A stretch of DNA of 54,441 bases from positions 1 through 54,441 of the IMG/VR virus record IMGVR_UViG_3300025108_000063; one strand, written 5' to 3'. Below, in pieces: positions 21,064 through 31,000 of the stretch. Under the pieces are notes generated by a model that ran no database searches, was not told the DNA's origin, and worked only from the letters and a program-made list of their open reading frames with translations. A program made the translations under genes and the position numbers. This stretch comes from a virus. Each line of letters starts with the position of its first letter. The first letter of the stretch is position 1.

Positions 21064-22300
21064 ATTTAGAGATTATCAAAGCAGAATTATTGAAAAAGGA
21101 TTTGAGATACTACAATCGAAAAGATTTGTATATCTATCTATGGAGGTTAGAACAGGAAAGACATTAACCTCTTTAGGAATTTTAAATAAAATGATGAGTG
21201 TGAACAAAGTGTTGTTCATCACAAAGAAGAAAGCTATTCGTAGTATTGAGAAAGACTACGAGCTTTTAAGTCCAGGGTACGAAATATATGTAATAAACTA
21301 TGAATCCCTACACAAGGTAGACATATCTAGTTGGGATGCAATAGTATGTGATGAAGCTCATAGTATGGGAGCTTTTCCAAAGCCTAGCAAGAGAGCTAAA
21401 CAAGTAAAAGAGTTTGTTATAAAAAACAACCCCTATGTTATATTGCTATCAGGAACTCCTACCCCTGAATCATTTAGTCAAATATATCATCAAATATATT
21501 CAATACCTAGCAATCCATTTAGAGAATATACAAACTTCTATAAATTTGCTAGAGACTATGTTGTGTCTAAAACAAAACGCATTGGATCATTTATGGTAAA
21601 TGACTATTCTCATGGTAGGCAGTCTATACTAGATAAGATGAATCCTTATATGATTTCTTACACCCAAAAAGAAGCAGGGTTTGAATCTTCTATAAAAGAA
21701 ACAGTACTTAATGTAGATGCCCCAGAATCTGTTTTAAGGCTTTGTAAGAAGCTTACAAAAGATTTGGTAGTTGAGGGAAAGAATGATGTAATACTTGCAG
21801 ACACGTCTGTTAAATTAATGCAGAAGCTACATCAAATGTATAGTGGAACAGTTAAGTTTGAAAGTGGCAACTCTATGGTTCTTGATACATTTAAAGCTCA
21901 GTATATATATGATAATTTTTGTTCAAACAAAATAGGAATCTTCTATAAATTCAAAGAAGAATTGAATGCTCTTAAAAAAGTATATGGAGATTATTTATGT
22001 ACAGATTTAGATACTTTCAATGAAACAGACAAATCTATAGCTTTACAGATTGTAAGTGGGCGTGAAGGTATTAGTCTGAGAAAAGCTAAATTTTTAGTAT
22101 ATTACAACATTGATTTTAGCGCCACTAGTTATTGGCAGAGTAGAGATAGAATGACCACTAAAGACAGGCCAGAAAACGAAATCTTCTGGATATTTACAAA
22201 CGGAGGTATAGAGTCTAAAATATATAAGGCAGTAAGTAAAAAGAAAGATTATACATTAAAACATTTTAAAAAAGATTTATTAACTTTAAATTCAATATAA
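21056..22300 (+). CDS. SF2 (SNF2/DEAH-like) DNA helicase
   Basis: 414 residues with SF2 helicase motifs: I MEVRTGKTLTSLGIL (28-42; Walker A), II WDAIVCDEAHSMGA (~95-108; DEAH), III ILLSGTPTPESFSQIYHQIY (~130-149), and in the second half IALQIVSGREGISLRKAKFL (V) and SYWQSRDRMTTKDRPENEIF (VI, with QxRDR for the usual QxxgRxxR). It would translocate on DNA, perhaps remodelling forks or recombination intermediates beside the primase and VRR-NUC nuclease. It lacks accessory domains and is short for a chromatin-type SNF2 protein, which is normal in phages. Confidence 0.87.
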   Translation: MVKFRDYQSRIIEKGFEILQSKRFVYLSMEVRTGKTLTSLGILNKMMSVNKVLFITKKKAIRSIEKDYELLSPGYEIYVINYESLHKVDISSWDAIVCDEAHSMGAFPKPSKRAKQVKEFVIKNNPYVILLSGTPTPESFSQIYHQIYSIPSNPFREYTNFYKFARDYVVSKTKRIGSFMVNDYSHGRQSILDKMNPYMISYTQKEAGFESSIKETVLNVDAPESVLRLCKKLTKDLVVEGKNDVILADTSVKLMQKLHQMYSGTVKFESGNSMVLDTFKAQYIYDNFCSNKIGIFYKFKEELNALKKVYGDYLCTDLDTFNETDKSIALQIVSGREGISLRKAKFLVYYNIDFSATSYWQSRDRMTTKDRPENEIFWIFTNGGIESKIYKAVSKKKDYTLKHFKKDLLTLNSI

Positions 22301-22497
22301 TGAAAGTAATGCTAATTTATGATTGCGGTGATGAATTTATCAATGATGTAAGAACTGAATATTTTGATTCTGAATCTTTAATGCTAGAATTTGTAAATAA
22401 AGAAATACAAAACATTAAAGTCATAAAATGTTTTAATATCGGTAGAGAAATAATAATAGAACCTTTTGAAAAAGTAGTGCAATATAGAATTAAATAA
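22300..22497 (+). CDS. Small hypothetical protein, 65 residues
   Basis: Begins MKVMLIYDCGDEFINDVRTE and is alpha/beta and acidic. Its ATG overlaps the helicase stop by one base (TAATG), and its own stop overlaps the VRR-NUC start in the same way, so translation is likely coupled. No recognised domain. Confidence 0.6.
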   Translation: MKVMLIYDCGDEFINDVRTEYFDSESLMLEFVNKEIQNIKVIKCFNIGREIIIEPFEKVVQYRIK

Positions 22498-22739
22498 TGA
22501 CCGAACAACAAATTCAGAAAAAACGAATAGATCAGTTAGAAGCTGAAGGTTACTATGTTATTAAGTTGATTAAAACTAATAAGAATGGTATACCTGATAT
22601 TATAGCTATACCACCTAACTGTGAAGTTCTTTTTTCAGAAGTAAAAAAGCCAAGAGGCAGGGTGTCTGCCTTACAAGAATATAGACTAAAAGAATTAAAA
22701 AAACATGGATGTAAAACAGAAGTATACAGAGGAATTTGA
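22497..22739 (+). CDS. VRR-NUC nuclease (Holliday-junction-resolvase-like)
   Basis: 80 residues, the usual size of a stand-alone VRR-NUC domain. EAEGYYVIKLIKTNKNGIPDII has the G-x-PD-hydrophobic catalytic motif (PD of PD-(D/E)XK), VLFSEVKKPRGRVSALQEYR has the E-V-K and the R-x-S-x-x-Q that define the family, and LKELKKHGCKTEVYRG ends the fold. It likely cuts branched DNA such as Holliday junctions formed in phage recombination. It is coupled by a TAATG overlap to the gene before it. Confidence 0.85.
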   Translation: MTEQQIQKKRIDQLEAEGYYVIKLIKTNKNGIPDIIAIPPNCEVLFSEVKKPRGRVSALQEYRLKELKKHGCKTEVYRGI

Positions 22740-23016
22740 AATAGATGAAATGTTCCTTATTCAAATGAGAAACTTTACTAATGGCTCAGCTGAAAAAATA
22801 GGAGGAGTAATAGATACTATATACGGTATAGAATCAACTAAAGGTTTTATTAAAAATATGACTGGTAACGTAATGGATAATAAAGGTAATCCTGTTTTCT
22901 TTTCATTCGATTACTACAGAGAAGATGATGGACCGATAGTTCTAGTAGATGTATATCACATAACTCTAGATGAATACTTAGACTCAATAAACTTAAACTT
23001 AAATATAAAACAATAA
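22705..23016 (+). CDS. Hypothetical protein, 103 residues
   Basis: The longest frame starts MDVKQKYTEEFEIDEMFLIQ and overlaps the VRR-NUC gene by 35 bases; a start at the second Met (22750) would remove the overlap. Beta-rich and acidic (VFFSFDYYREDDGPIVLVDV). Ends ...LNLNIKQ, 5 bases before the DnaA-like gene. No known domain. Confidence 0.55.
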   Translation: MDVKQKYTEEFEIDEMFLIQMRNFTNGSAEKIGGVIDTIYGIESTKGFIKNMTGNVMDNKGNPVFFSFDYYREDDGPIVLVDVYHITLDEYLDSINLNLNIKQ

Positions 23017-23021
23017 TAAAT

Positions 23022-23591
23022 ATGTCAAAAAATAATGAATTAAATGTAATTAAAAAATATGTAGATGATTGTGCAGGTTATGATATATCTACTAAATCTA
23101 GAACAACAGAACAAGTTTCATATAGAACATTGTACTTTAAAATAGCAATTGATACAACTAATTATTCTCTTGCTAAAATAGGTAAAGTAGTAAAAAGAGA
23201 TCATGCTACAGTACTACATGCAAAGTCTAATTTATTTGATGAGTTAATGAGAAATAAAAGACTCTCAAGATTGTATGATATATTTAAGGTAAAAGTTTTA
23301 AAAAATGAAGTTGACGATAAATACGAAAAAGAACAGCAGTATGATGACTTAAAACAAAAATACAATGAGCTTCTTGCTTACAAAGAATCACTAAAGGAAA
23401 GATTAATATCTAATGATTTACTAACTGATGTAGAAAAAGAATACCGAAATCTTTCATTATCTGAACAAGAAGATTACGATAAACGAGCATCTTTAATTAT
23501 AAAGGGTTATAAATGGAAAAAACAAAACCAAGAAGCAGAAATAATAATATGTAACAGTGGGGGTTTAGACGCAAGAGCATCATTAAGATAA
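23022..23591 (+). CDS. DnaA domain-IV-like DNA-binding protein with C-terminal coiled coil
   Basis: 189 residues. SRTTEQVSYRTLYFKIAIDT (~25-44) and the signature KVVKRDHATVLHAKSNLFDE (~56-75) match the DnaA C-terminal domain that reads DnaA boxes (D-H-[AS]-T-V-[LM]-H-A). No AAA+ ATPase part is present. The second half is charged and helical (EKEQQYDDLKQKYNELLAYK), probably a coiled coil for oligomerisation. It may bind the phage origin, block host initiation, or redirect host DnaA. A second protein of this kind is at 15929-16219. Confidence 0.75.
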   Translation: MSKNNELNVIKKYVDDCAGYDISTKSRTTEQVSYRTLYFKIAIDTTNYSLAKIGKVVKRDHATVLHAKSNLFDELMRNKRLSRLYDIFKVKVLKNEVDDKYEKEQQYDDLKQKYNELLAYKESLKERLISNDLLTDVEKEYRNLSLSEQEDYDKRASLIIKGYKWKKQNQEAEIIICNSGGLDARASLR

Positions 23592-23610
23592 AAGTTTTTA
23601 ACAATAAATT

Positions 23611-23844
23611 ATGAAATACACTTACGAAAATATAGATAAAATTGTTGAGTTTAAAACCTGGACAATAAAACAAAAATTAGACGAATTGTTTAGAATTGAC
23701 TGCGATATGTACACAAACTTAGGTATTGAGTCTACAAAAAAAGAAAGAGATGAGGTAAAACGTATGTCTAAACAAATATACAAAGCGATCTCTAAAATAG
23801 ATTCAAACATAGGAAAACATTTAATAGTTAATATGGATGGTTAA
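23611..23844 (+). CDS. Small hypothetical protein, 77 residues
   Basis: Begins MKYTYENIDKIVEFKTWTIK and is helical and charged (KQKLDELFRIDCDMYTNLGI, KERDEVKRMSKQIYKAISKI). The small positive helical pattern resembles coiled-coil accessory proteins. It precedes a 56-base AT-rich gap. No known domain. Confidence 0.55.
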   Translation: MKYTYENIDKIVEFKTWTIKQKLDELFRIDCDMYTNLGIESTKKERDEVKRMSKQIYKAISKIDSNIGKHLIVNMDG

Positions 23845-23900
23845 TAACTTTTAATAGCTTAATTGCTTTTAATTTGTATTTTTAGTAAACGCCATTCATA

Positions 23901-24089
23901 ATGTCTATTCAAAAAAACAGCAGAAACTCAATTAACTTTATTAATTTGTTGATGAAACAAATCAACAATCTGACCGACGATATTTATGAATCGTTAATGG
24001 ATGAAGACCATGAGTCTTTAAATAATACCATCAAAGAGCTTCAGTCTGTTTTGCGAGAGACGCAAAAATTAACAGAAGATGAGTTTTAG
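23901..24089 (+). CDS. Small helical protein, 62 residues
   Basis: Begins MSIQKNSRNSINFINLLMKQ and is almost all helix (NLTDDIYESLMDEDHESLNN, LQSVLRETQKLTEDEF), acidic at the C-terminus. It overlaps the phosphoesterase start by 11 bases, so it belongs to the same transcript. Function unknown. Confidence 0.55.
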   Translation: MSIQKNSRNSINFINLLMKQINNLTDDIYESLMDEDHESLNNTIKELQSVLRETQKLTEDEF

Positions 24090-25095
24090 ACCTAGACTAA
24101 ACGAAGACGAATACGAATTAATTCAGAAACACAGAGCTTTAGAAAAAGAATGTGAGATTAGTGGGATACCAATGAAAGATGTGGATCACTATTGGCACAA
24201 AGGAAAGTACTTTTCACTTCACGTAAAAAATAAAGGAGTATCTCCTGAAGAATTAAGAGACGACATTATAAAGGCAATGAATGAGCATTCGCCTTCTTAT
24301 AAAAAAATAAAGAGAAGTAAATCTGAAAAAGGTCACCTCTTAGTTATTGATCCTGCAGATATACATATAGGGAAGCTTGCTTCTAGTTTTGAAACAGGAG
24401 AAGAATATGATTCTCAGATTGCAGTAAAAAGAGTTTTAAAAGGAGTTAGAGGTATACTACAAAAGTCTAACGGATTTAATATAGACAAAATACTTTTCAT
24501 TGGAGGTAACGATATCTTGCATATTGATACACCCAAAAGAACCACAACATCTGGAACACCACAAGACACGCATGGAATGTGGTATGAAAATTTTCTTACA
24601 GCTAAAAAACTATATGTAGATTTATTAGAGTTACTCATATCAGTTGCTGATGTACACTTTGTATACAATCCGAGTAATCACGATTATATGTCTGGATTTA
24701 TGTTATCTGATTCTATACAGTCTTGGTTTAGAAAATGTAAGAATATAACATTTGATTGTAGTATTGCTCACAGAAAAGGATTTATGTACGGACAAAATTT
24801 AATTGGCACTACGCATGGAGATGGAGCAAAGTTAGCTGACCTTCCACTAATAATGGCTAATGAGTTTTCAAAAGAATGGGCAGAGACAAAACATAGATAC
24901 GTATATACACATCACGTTCATCACAAATCAAGTAAAGACTATCATGGGATTACAGTTGAATCTTTAAGGTCACCCAGTGGATCTGATTCCTGGCATCATC
25001 GAAAAGGATATGGAGTTGGAGGAGTAAAAGCTGTCGAAGGTTTTGTACATTCTAAAAACCATGGTCAAGTTGCAAGACTAACACATATATTTTAG
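24079..25095 (+). CDS. Calcineurin-like metallophosphoesterase
   Basis: 338 residues. The N-terminal ~85 residues are a basic linker (HWHKG-like start of conserved phage form). Metal-site motifs follow in order: DPADIHIGKL (D-x-H, ~93-102), FIGGNDILHI (GGND, ~140-150), YNPSNHDYMS (NHD, ~196-205), GTTHGDGAK (~238-246) and YTHHVHHK (~275-282; GHxH-like). It is a two-metal phosphoesterase that probably acts on DNA ends (SbcD/Mre11-like) or nucleotides, as the last rightward gene of the replication region. Its stop overlaps that of the giant late gene on the opposite strand by 4 bases. Confidence 0.85.
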   Translation: MSFRPRLNEDEYELIQKHRALEKECEISGIPMKDVDHYWHKGKYFSLHVKNKGVSPEELRDDIIKAMNEHSPSYKKIKRSKSEKGHLLVIDPADIHIGKLASSFETGEEYDSQIAVKRVLKGVRGILQKSNGFNIDKILFIGGNDILHIDTPKRTTTSGTPQDTHGMWYENFLTAKKLYVDLLELLISVADVHFVYNPSNHDYMSGFMLSDSIQSWFRKCKNITFDCSIAHRKGFMYGQNLIGTTHGDGAKLADLPLIMANEFSKEWAETKHRYVYTHHVHHKSSKDYHGITVESLRSPSGSDSWHHRKGYGVGGVKAVEGFVHSKNHGQVARLTHIF

Positions 25096-28000
25096 TCACC
25101 AAAAGACTTAGGTTTAAAAGAACCATCATCGCTACTACTTGGATTAAAAGATTTATCATCACGTTTTGTAGGTGATGTATTTCCTCTTTTTTCTTTTCTA
25201 ATTTTTTTCATTTCTTTTTCTACTAAAATATCGCTAGGATTTTGTATTTGCTTATCATTAAGTCTCTGAATTGCATCAGCTTCAATGTCATACCTTTTCT
25301 TCTTTTCGGTCATTTTAGTTATATTCTTGAAAGCTCTTTCGGAAACATAACCTACCTCACTCATATTCATTAAAGGTACACCTACTGCATGCATAGCGTA
25401 GGTAGCAGCAATAGTCGTTAATTTATCAATAGCTTCAGGACTTAATTTCTTAGAATAAGACTTTCCTGCGTATGACCCAGTAAATTCACCTGTTTGAATT
25501 GTCATTATCATATCTTTAAGAATAAGAGCTTTCTTTGGCCCAATACCTAAAGTACCTATTTGGTCTGCTAGTTTTTTCTCTGTTTTAGCAAAAAACTTAA
25601 ATGGGTCGTCGTCTCCTTCTTGAAAGAGACCCATAAGTCCGTTTATCTGATTTAAAGTTTCGTCATTTAAAATAGGAACAGGAACAAGGACATCTGCTAT
25701 CATATTTCCTAATCTTCCTCTTAGCCTATTCATAAATTGCTTTTCTTCAGCATCTCTTCTTTTCTTAAGATTTTTAGCTCTATTTAAGTTAGGGTCGTCT
25801 TCATCTTCTCCTGAAACCTCTCTAGCTATAGAACTAAGCATTTGAGTTATACCTAATCCAACAGCGTTAAAAGTTACTGTTTCAGCTACCAAACCACCTA
25901 AAGATTTTACTGCTCTAGTCTTATCACCTGGAAGAGTGGTTTTGCTAGATAAAGTATTAACATCTGAGTACATTCTTGTTTTTTGATTTAATAAGAAGTT
26001 GGCAAATGGAAATAATGTTTTTCTTAAAATTTGAACACCTGCATTTTGATCAGTAAATAACTCTCCTTGTAAGTCTTGGTCAGAAGTGTTTTGCTGTCTG
26101 TCAACTTGTTGTTGTGCAAATTGTGCGGCTTCTTTATCAAGAGGTTTTGTGAAATCTATCTCACTTGTCTTAACACCTTTTTTATTCATTGCGTTTAAAT
26201 AATAAGCAAGGAAAGAAGCTTTAGCAGTTGCAACATCAGGAGCAACTAAGAAATACTCTAATGTCTTTTTATTTATCTTATCAGCAACGTCAATAGCTTT
26301 ACCTATCTTAGTATTGGCTTTTTTACCAATTCTACTATCTACATTTTCAATATCTGCTTGAGACTGTATGCCTCTGTTTGCAATAGGTAACCCTGAATTA
26401 TTTATTGCTTTTCTAACATCAGGGTCGAACATTAGCTTTGTTCCTTCTAATGTATTTACCAAACCTGCATTAACTCCTGTATTGAATATAGGTATAACTT
26501 GTTTAAGCATTTGAGTAGGCCCACCCAAAACTCTAGATACACCAAGTGTCGCTACTTTATTTAGTCTTCTTAAAAATCTTTTTTGACTCTTGTCTAAATA
26601 GTTCTTGCCTCTTTTTGAATCAACATAATTATTTACTCTGTCTTTTAATATTTCTTTAGACCCTTCATTTGTGAATACTTCATTGAAAGCTTTAGATTGT
26701 CTAGCTCCTTTTACTTGCTGTATTGAAGATGCTGTATAAATATCTGTTAAAGCAGCTTTATAGTTATTCATGTTCTGAGAATCAAAACTTAAATTCAATA
26801 CTTTATTTTTTGGAAGGTTTTTAGGTTTTGTTGTGGGTTTTAAAACACCTGTTTCTTTGTCATAAGCATTTTCTCTATTGCCACTTGGATTAAATACAGG
26901 CTCAGTAATATCTCTAGTATCTTCTGAATCTTTTAACTTTTGAAAATTTCTAGGTGTATAGTTTAAATCACTACCTAAGTTTCTGTTATATACGTTTAAA
27001 GAAACATCTGCAAGTTCAGGATATTTTTTAGCCCACAAATCAGTTACATATTCTACACCTTGAAGATTTACAGGGTCTGCTTTGCTTTCAACCTCAGCAA
27101 TGGTTTTTGAGTCTTTTAAAAGTTTTTCGTATTGTTCTTTTATAGCCTCTCCTTTTTTTACTTTGATTTTGTCTGATGAATTTAATAAAGCTTCGTAACT
27201 ATCTTTAACTAGTTTTTTACTCTTTTCAAACTCTGCCTGTTGTTCAGTTTCTGTTCCAGGTGTAACCCTTCTAACTTCAGCTAATATTCCTCTTTCAGTA
27301 TCATTTTGTAAATCAAAATAAATTCCACTTTTCATTTTCTTTTTACCAAAAGACTCTGCATATTTATTTTCTACATTGATTCCTTCAGTTTGAGCTTTTG
27401 CAGAACCATTTATAATTCCATCAAGGCCCATAGCGTCCATTACAGCTCTAGCTTTTTGCTGTGATGCAAAAACAAGTTCAAAGGCATTAGGTAATGTTGA
27501 AATATACTTATTCCAAAGTCTACCCAAGCTTGTGCTTTTTTCACTAGACTTTATTCCTTTGTTTTTTAATTTTTGCATATTGACATTACCAACTTGTTGA
27601 CTTAATGCAGCTTGCATTCCACCTGTCGATTGGTTTAGTTCAAAGTTTACAATTGAATCTAATGCTTCCATTTTTTGATTGGTAGTCATAAGACTTAAAT
27701 TCATATTCAAAAAATTATCAATCAAAGTCTTTTGTTCTTTGGTAACCTTTATGTCTCCTGACTCTATAGCTCCTTTAATGTTGATTTTAGTATTCTTAAA
27801 AGCGTTAGTTACAGCTTTATCAATTGTATCAGCTTTTTCTTTTAATCTCTTACTTTTTTCTTCAGGAGTCATTTGTTTTCCATCTATCTCATACATCATC
27901 TCTTTCATTTGGTCAAGAGTTAAATCTCCTGGCTCTAGACCTGTAAGTTCTTGAAAAGATTCTTTTGCAAGCTCGTAGTTTCTTATAGCCTCTGCCTCTA

Positions 28001-31000
28001 CTTCTTTCTTAGAGTACTCTGTTATCTTTTTGATGTCAAAGGGTTTAGTTACTTTTAAATTTCCCTTAGAAGGTTTTCTAGTTGGCTGCAGTCCTTTGCT
28101 TACAGCTTCTGCTTTTTCTAAGTAATTGTCAATATCTGATACATTACTTGGATTTACTTTTACAAATTCTTTAGCTGCATCAGAAAGACCTGCTTCTTTG
28201 CCTTTTAGTTTTTTCTTTATTACTTTTTGAAGTTTGTTTGCTTTATCTAATTTGCTAGAATATTCAGCATCATTCATAGCTTTTTCAGTAAAGTCAATTA
28301 CATCTTGAACCTTCTTAGCATTGTATAAATTTACGTTGCTTACTTTCTTAAGTAGTGAGTTAGCTTTTTTAGTAGTTATATTACCTGCTTTTAGAACCGC
28401 ATCAATAGCTCCTTGTAAACCTTTTCTTCTTTTGTTTACATCGTTCTTAGCGTCTCTAGCTATTTTTTGTTCTTTACGAAGATCTTTTTTAAGAGCAGCA
28501 TAGTCACTTTTTACTTTTATTGTAGTAGGCTTGCCCATTCTTTTTATACCTAAAAGTTTTTTAGCAGTAGGAGCTTTAATTTCTACTCCTAGTTTTTTAC
28601 TAACATCTCTAAGTATAGTTTCTCTTTCTGTATCTGTTGCTTGTTCAAATAGTTTAGAACCTTTTAAATATTCTATTGCGTTGTCTGCAACTTTTTGAGG
28701 GTTAGTGCTTTCTCCTACGTTTCTACTTTTTGTTTTCTCAACAATACCATCAACAATAGAGTCTACCCTTTCTTTGTTCACACTCATCACTTCTGTTTCA
28801 GAAGTGGTATCTGTTAGCTGTTCAGTATCTGTCTGCGTAGTCGTGTCGCTAACTTGGTCGGTTTGCGTTTCACTTTCTTCTTCTTTCGTTTGGGTAGTGT
28901 CTGACTCAACGTCTCCTTCTCCCACTTGTCGCAGTTCCACTTGGGAGTCTCCCCCCTCTTTTTCGCTTCCTGCATCATCTTGTAACACTTGCTTCTCTGT
29001 GCTTGGCTTTGAAATGGCATCTTGTTTTATTTTTATAAGTTCATCTGATTTTTTTATTTTCTGTTGTTCAGTAGGAGACTCAATTCCATCAGCTTTTAAA
29101 GCTTCTAAAACTTCTTTATCTGTAACTGTAACTTCAACTTCTCCTTCCTGCTCGCTTTTTATAATTGCTTTAGCTTCTATTTTATCTTTTTCGTAAAGAG
29201 CATCTAGTTGTGCATCTACATCAGCTATTCTAGAATCAATATCTCTTTTACCTGGACCTTCTAGCCCTTCTTTTTGACTTATTAGATTTTGTCTTTGAGT
29301 AAGTAAGTCTGAAGCTTCCTCCATGTTTGTAGAAACTAAAATAGTTCCTTTTGTTTTATTTACAGCAGTTTGCATATTATATATTTCTGTATATGCATTC
29401 ATAGCTTCTTTCTTACTTAAAGAACCTTCTTTTACTAACACATCTAAAGTCTCCTGAAGATTCTCTACATCATTTGCTAATACTCGTACTAAGTCAGCTC
29501 TTTTGTTTCCACTTAAAAGTTTCTTAGAACCTAATGTAGATGTTGCTCCTATAGTCATTACAGCTGTTTCAATACCATCTGCTAAAGTAACTTTTTGATT
29601 AAGAACTTGTTTTCCTATTGTTTCGTTTACTAAGTAGTTTATACCTCTCTCTGAAAATAAAACAGGAAGCTCTTCTATTCCTAGCTCTTTTGCGTTTTCC
29701 TTAAGTAAATCTTTTCCTTTGTCTAAAAATTGCTGTCTAGTAAATTTACTGCTACCTTTTTTTAAAGCTAAATTTTTTATTTGTTCTTTAATACCTTGGA
29801 ATCCTGTTAAAAGCTTTTGGTTACTACCTGCTAAACCTGAAAATATTCCATCCAAAGTAGCTATAGCCTGACCTGCATTTACAGCAATACCCATAGCTTC
29901 TTTTTCTGACATTCCACTAGCCATAAGCTGAGACCTTATATCATCGACATTCCCTGTTACAGAGCTAGCAAATGAAGAAATACCCATACCTAGTTTACCT
30001 GCAGTACCTGCTTTCATATATTTTTCAAGCCCCATGGATTTATTTACTTTTCCCCCTGTTCTAATCAATCCGTATAAATTCATAAGAGTACTTGTAAGAC
30101 CCTGAACAACAGTACCTCCTGTAAAATTAATTTCTGTATTTGGAACTGTTTTAGATCTTTCTTGAATACTTCTTATATCCTCTTTACTTATAATACCATC
30201 CATTCGGATATTATGAGAATCAAATACAGTACCATTGGTGTCTACAATATATTTTTCACCTCTATAAGTAACAGGTTTTCCTTCTATAAATCCACTTCTT
30301 TTTACTTGACCTATTTCTGTTTCTAGATGTTTAGCACTGTCTGCAAACATTTCAGACAATCCTGCTAGTAATCCTTTTTCATCATATCCTGCGGCAGATA
30401 ATCTTTGGTCAATTATACCAGGTATAGCTGAGAAAAATCCAGTTGCAAAATCTACAACAGCCATCGTACCTGTTTTTACTAACTCCTGAGTGCCTTCACT
30501 GAACTCTTCTACTCCTCCTTGTCTTACAGAATTATAGAATTCTTTTCGTCTTCTTAAGTCTTCATCTTCGGAATACTGTTTGTATTTAGGAAAAGACTTA
30601 ATTGTTTCTTGAATACCGTTTAGCCCTTTATAGAAATCACCTGTTAGCTGTTTCTCTTGTTTTTTTAATTCTTTTATTTCTTCAGGATTGGTAGTGAGTT
30701 TTATTGCAGCTTGAACTTTAGACAATTGGGCTGTAACTCTATTTAATTTATAAGCTTTAAAGGATTGTATTTTTTCAAAAGCTCTTTTTTCTTTCTCATA
30801 TTCATCGCCTTCATCACTAGCTAATAAGGTTTTAAAAAACTTATATGCAGAATTTTCTTGCCTAGTATTTTTCTTTTCCCATTTTAAAAACTCTTCGTTG
30901 CTTATATTGTTATTTATTAAAACATCTATACCTACATTATCTATGTTATCATAGTCATCATCATTAAGCTCTACATCTAAATAGTTTTCAGGATCTATTT

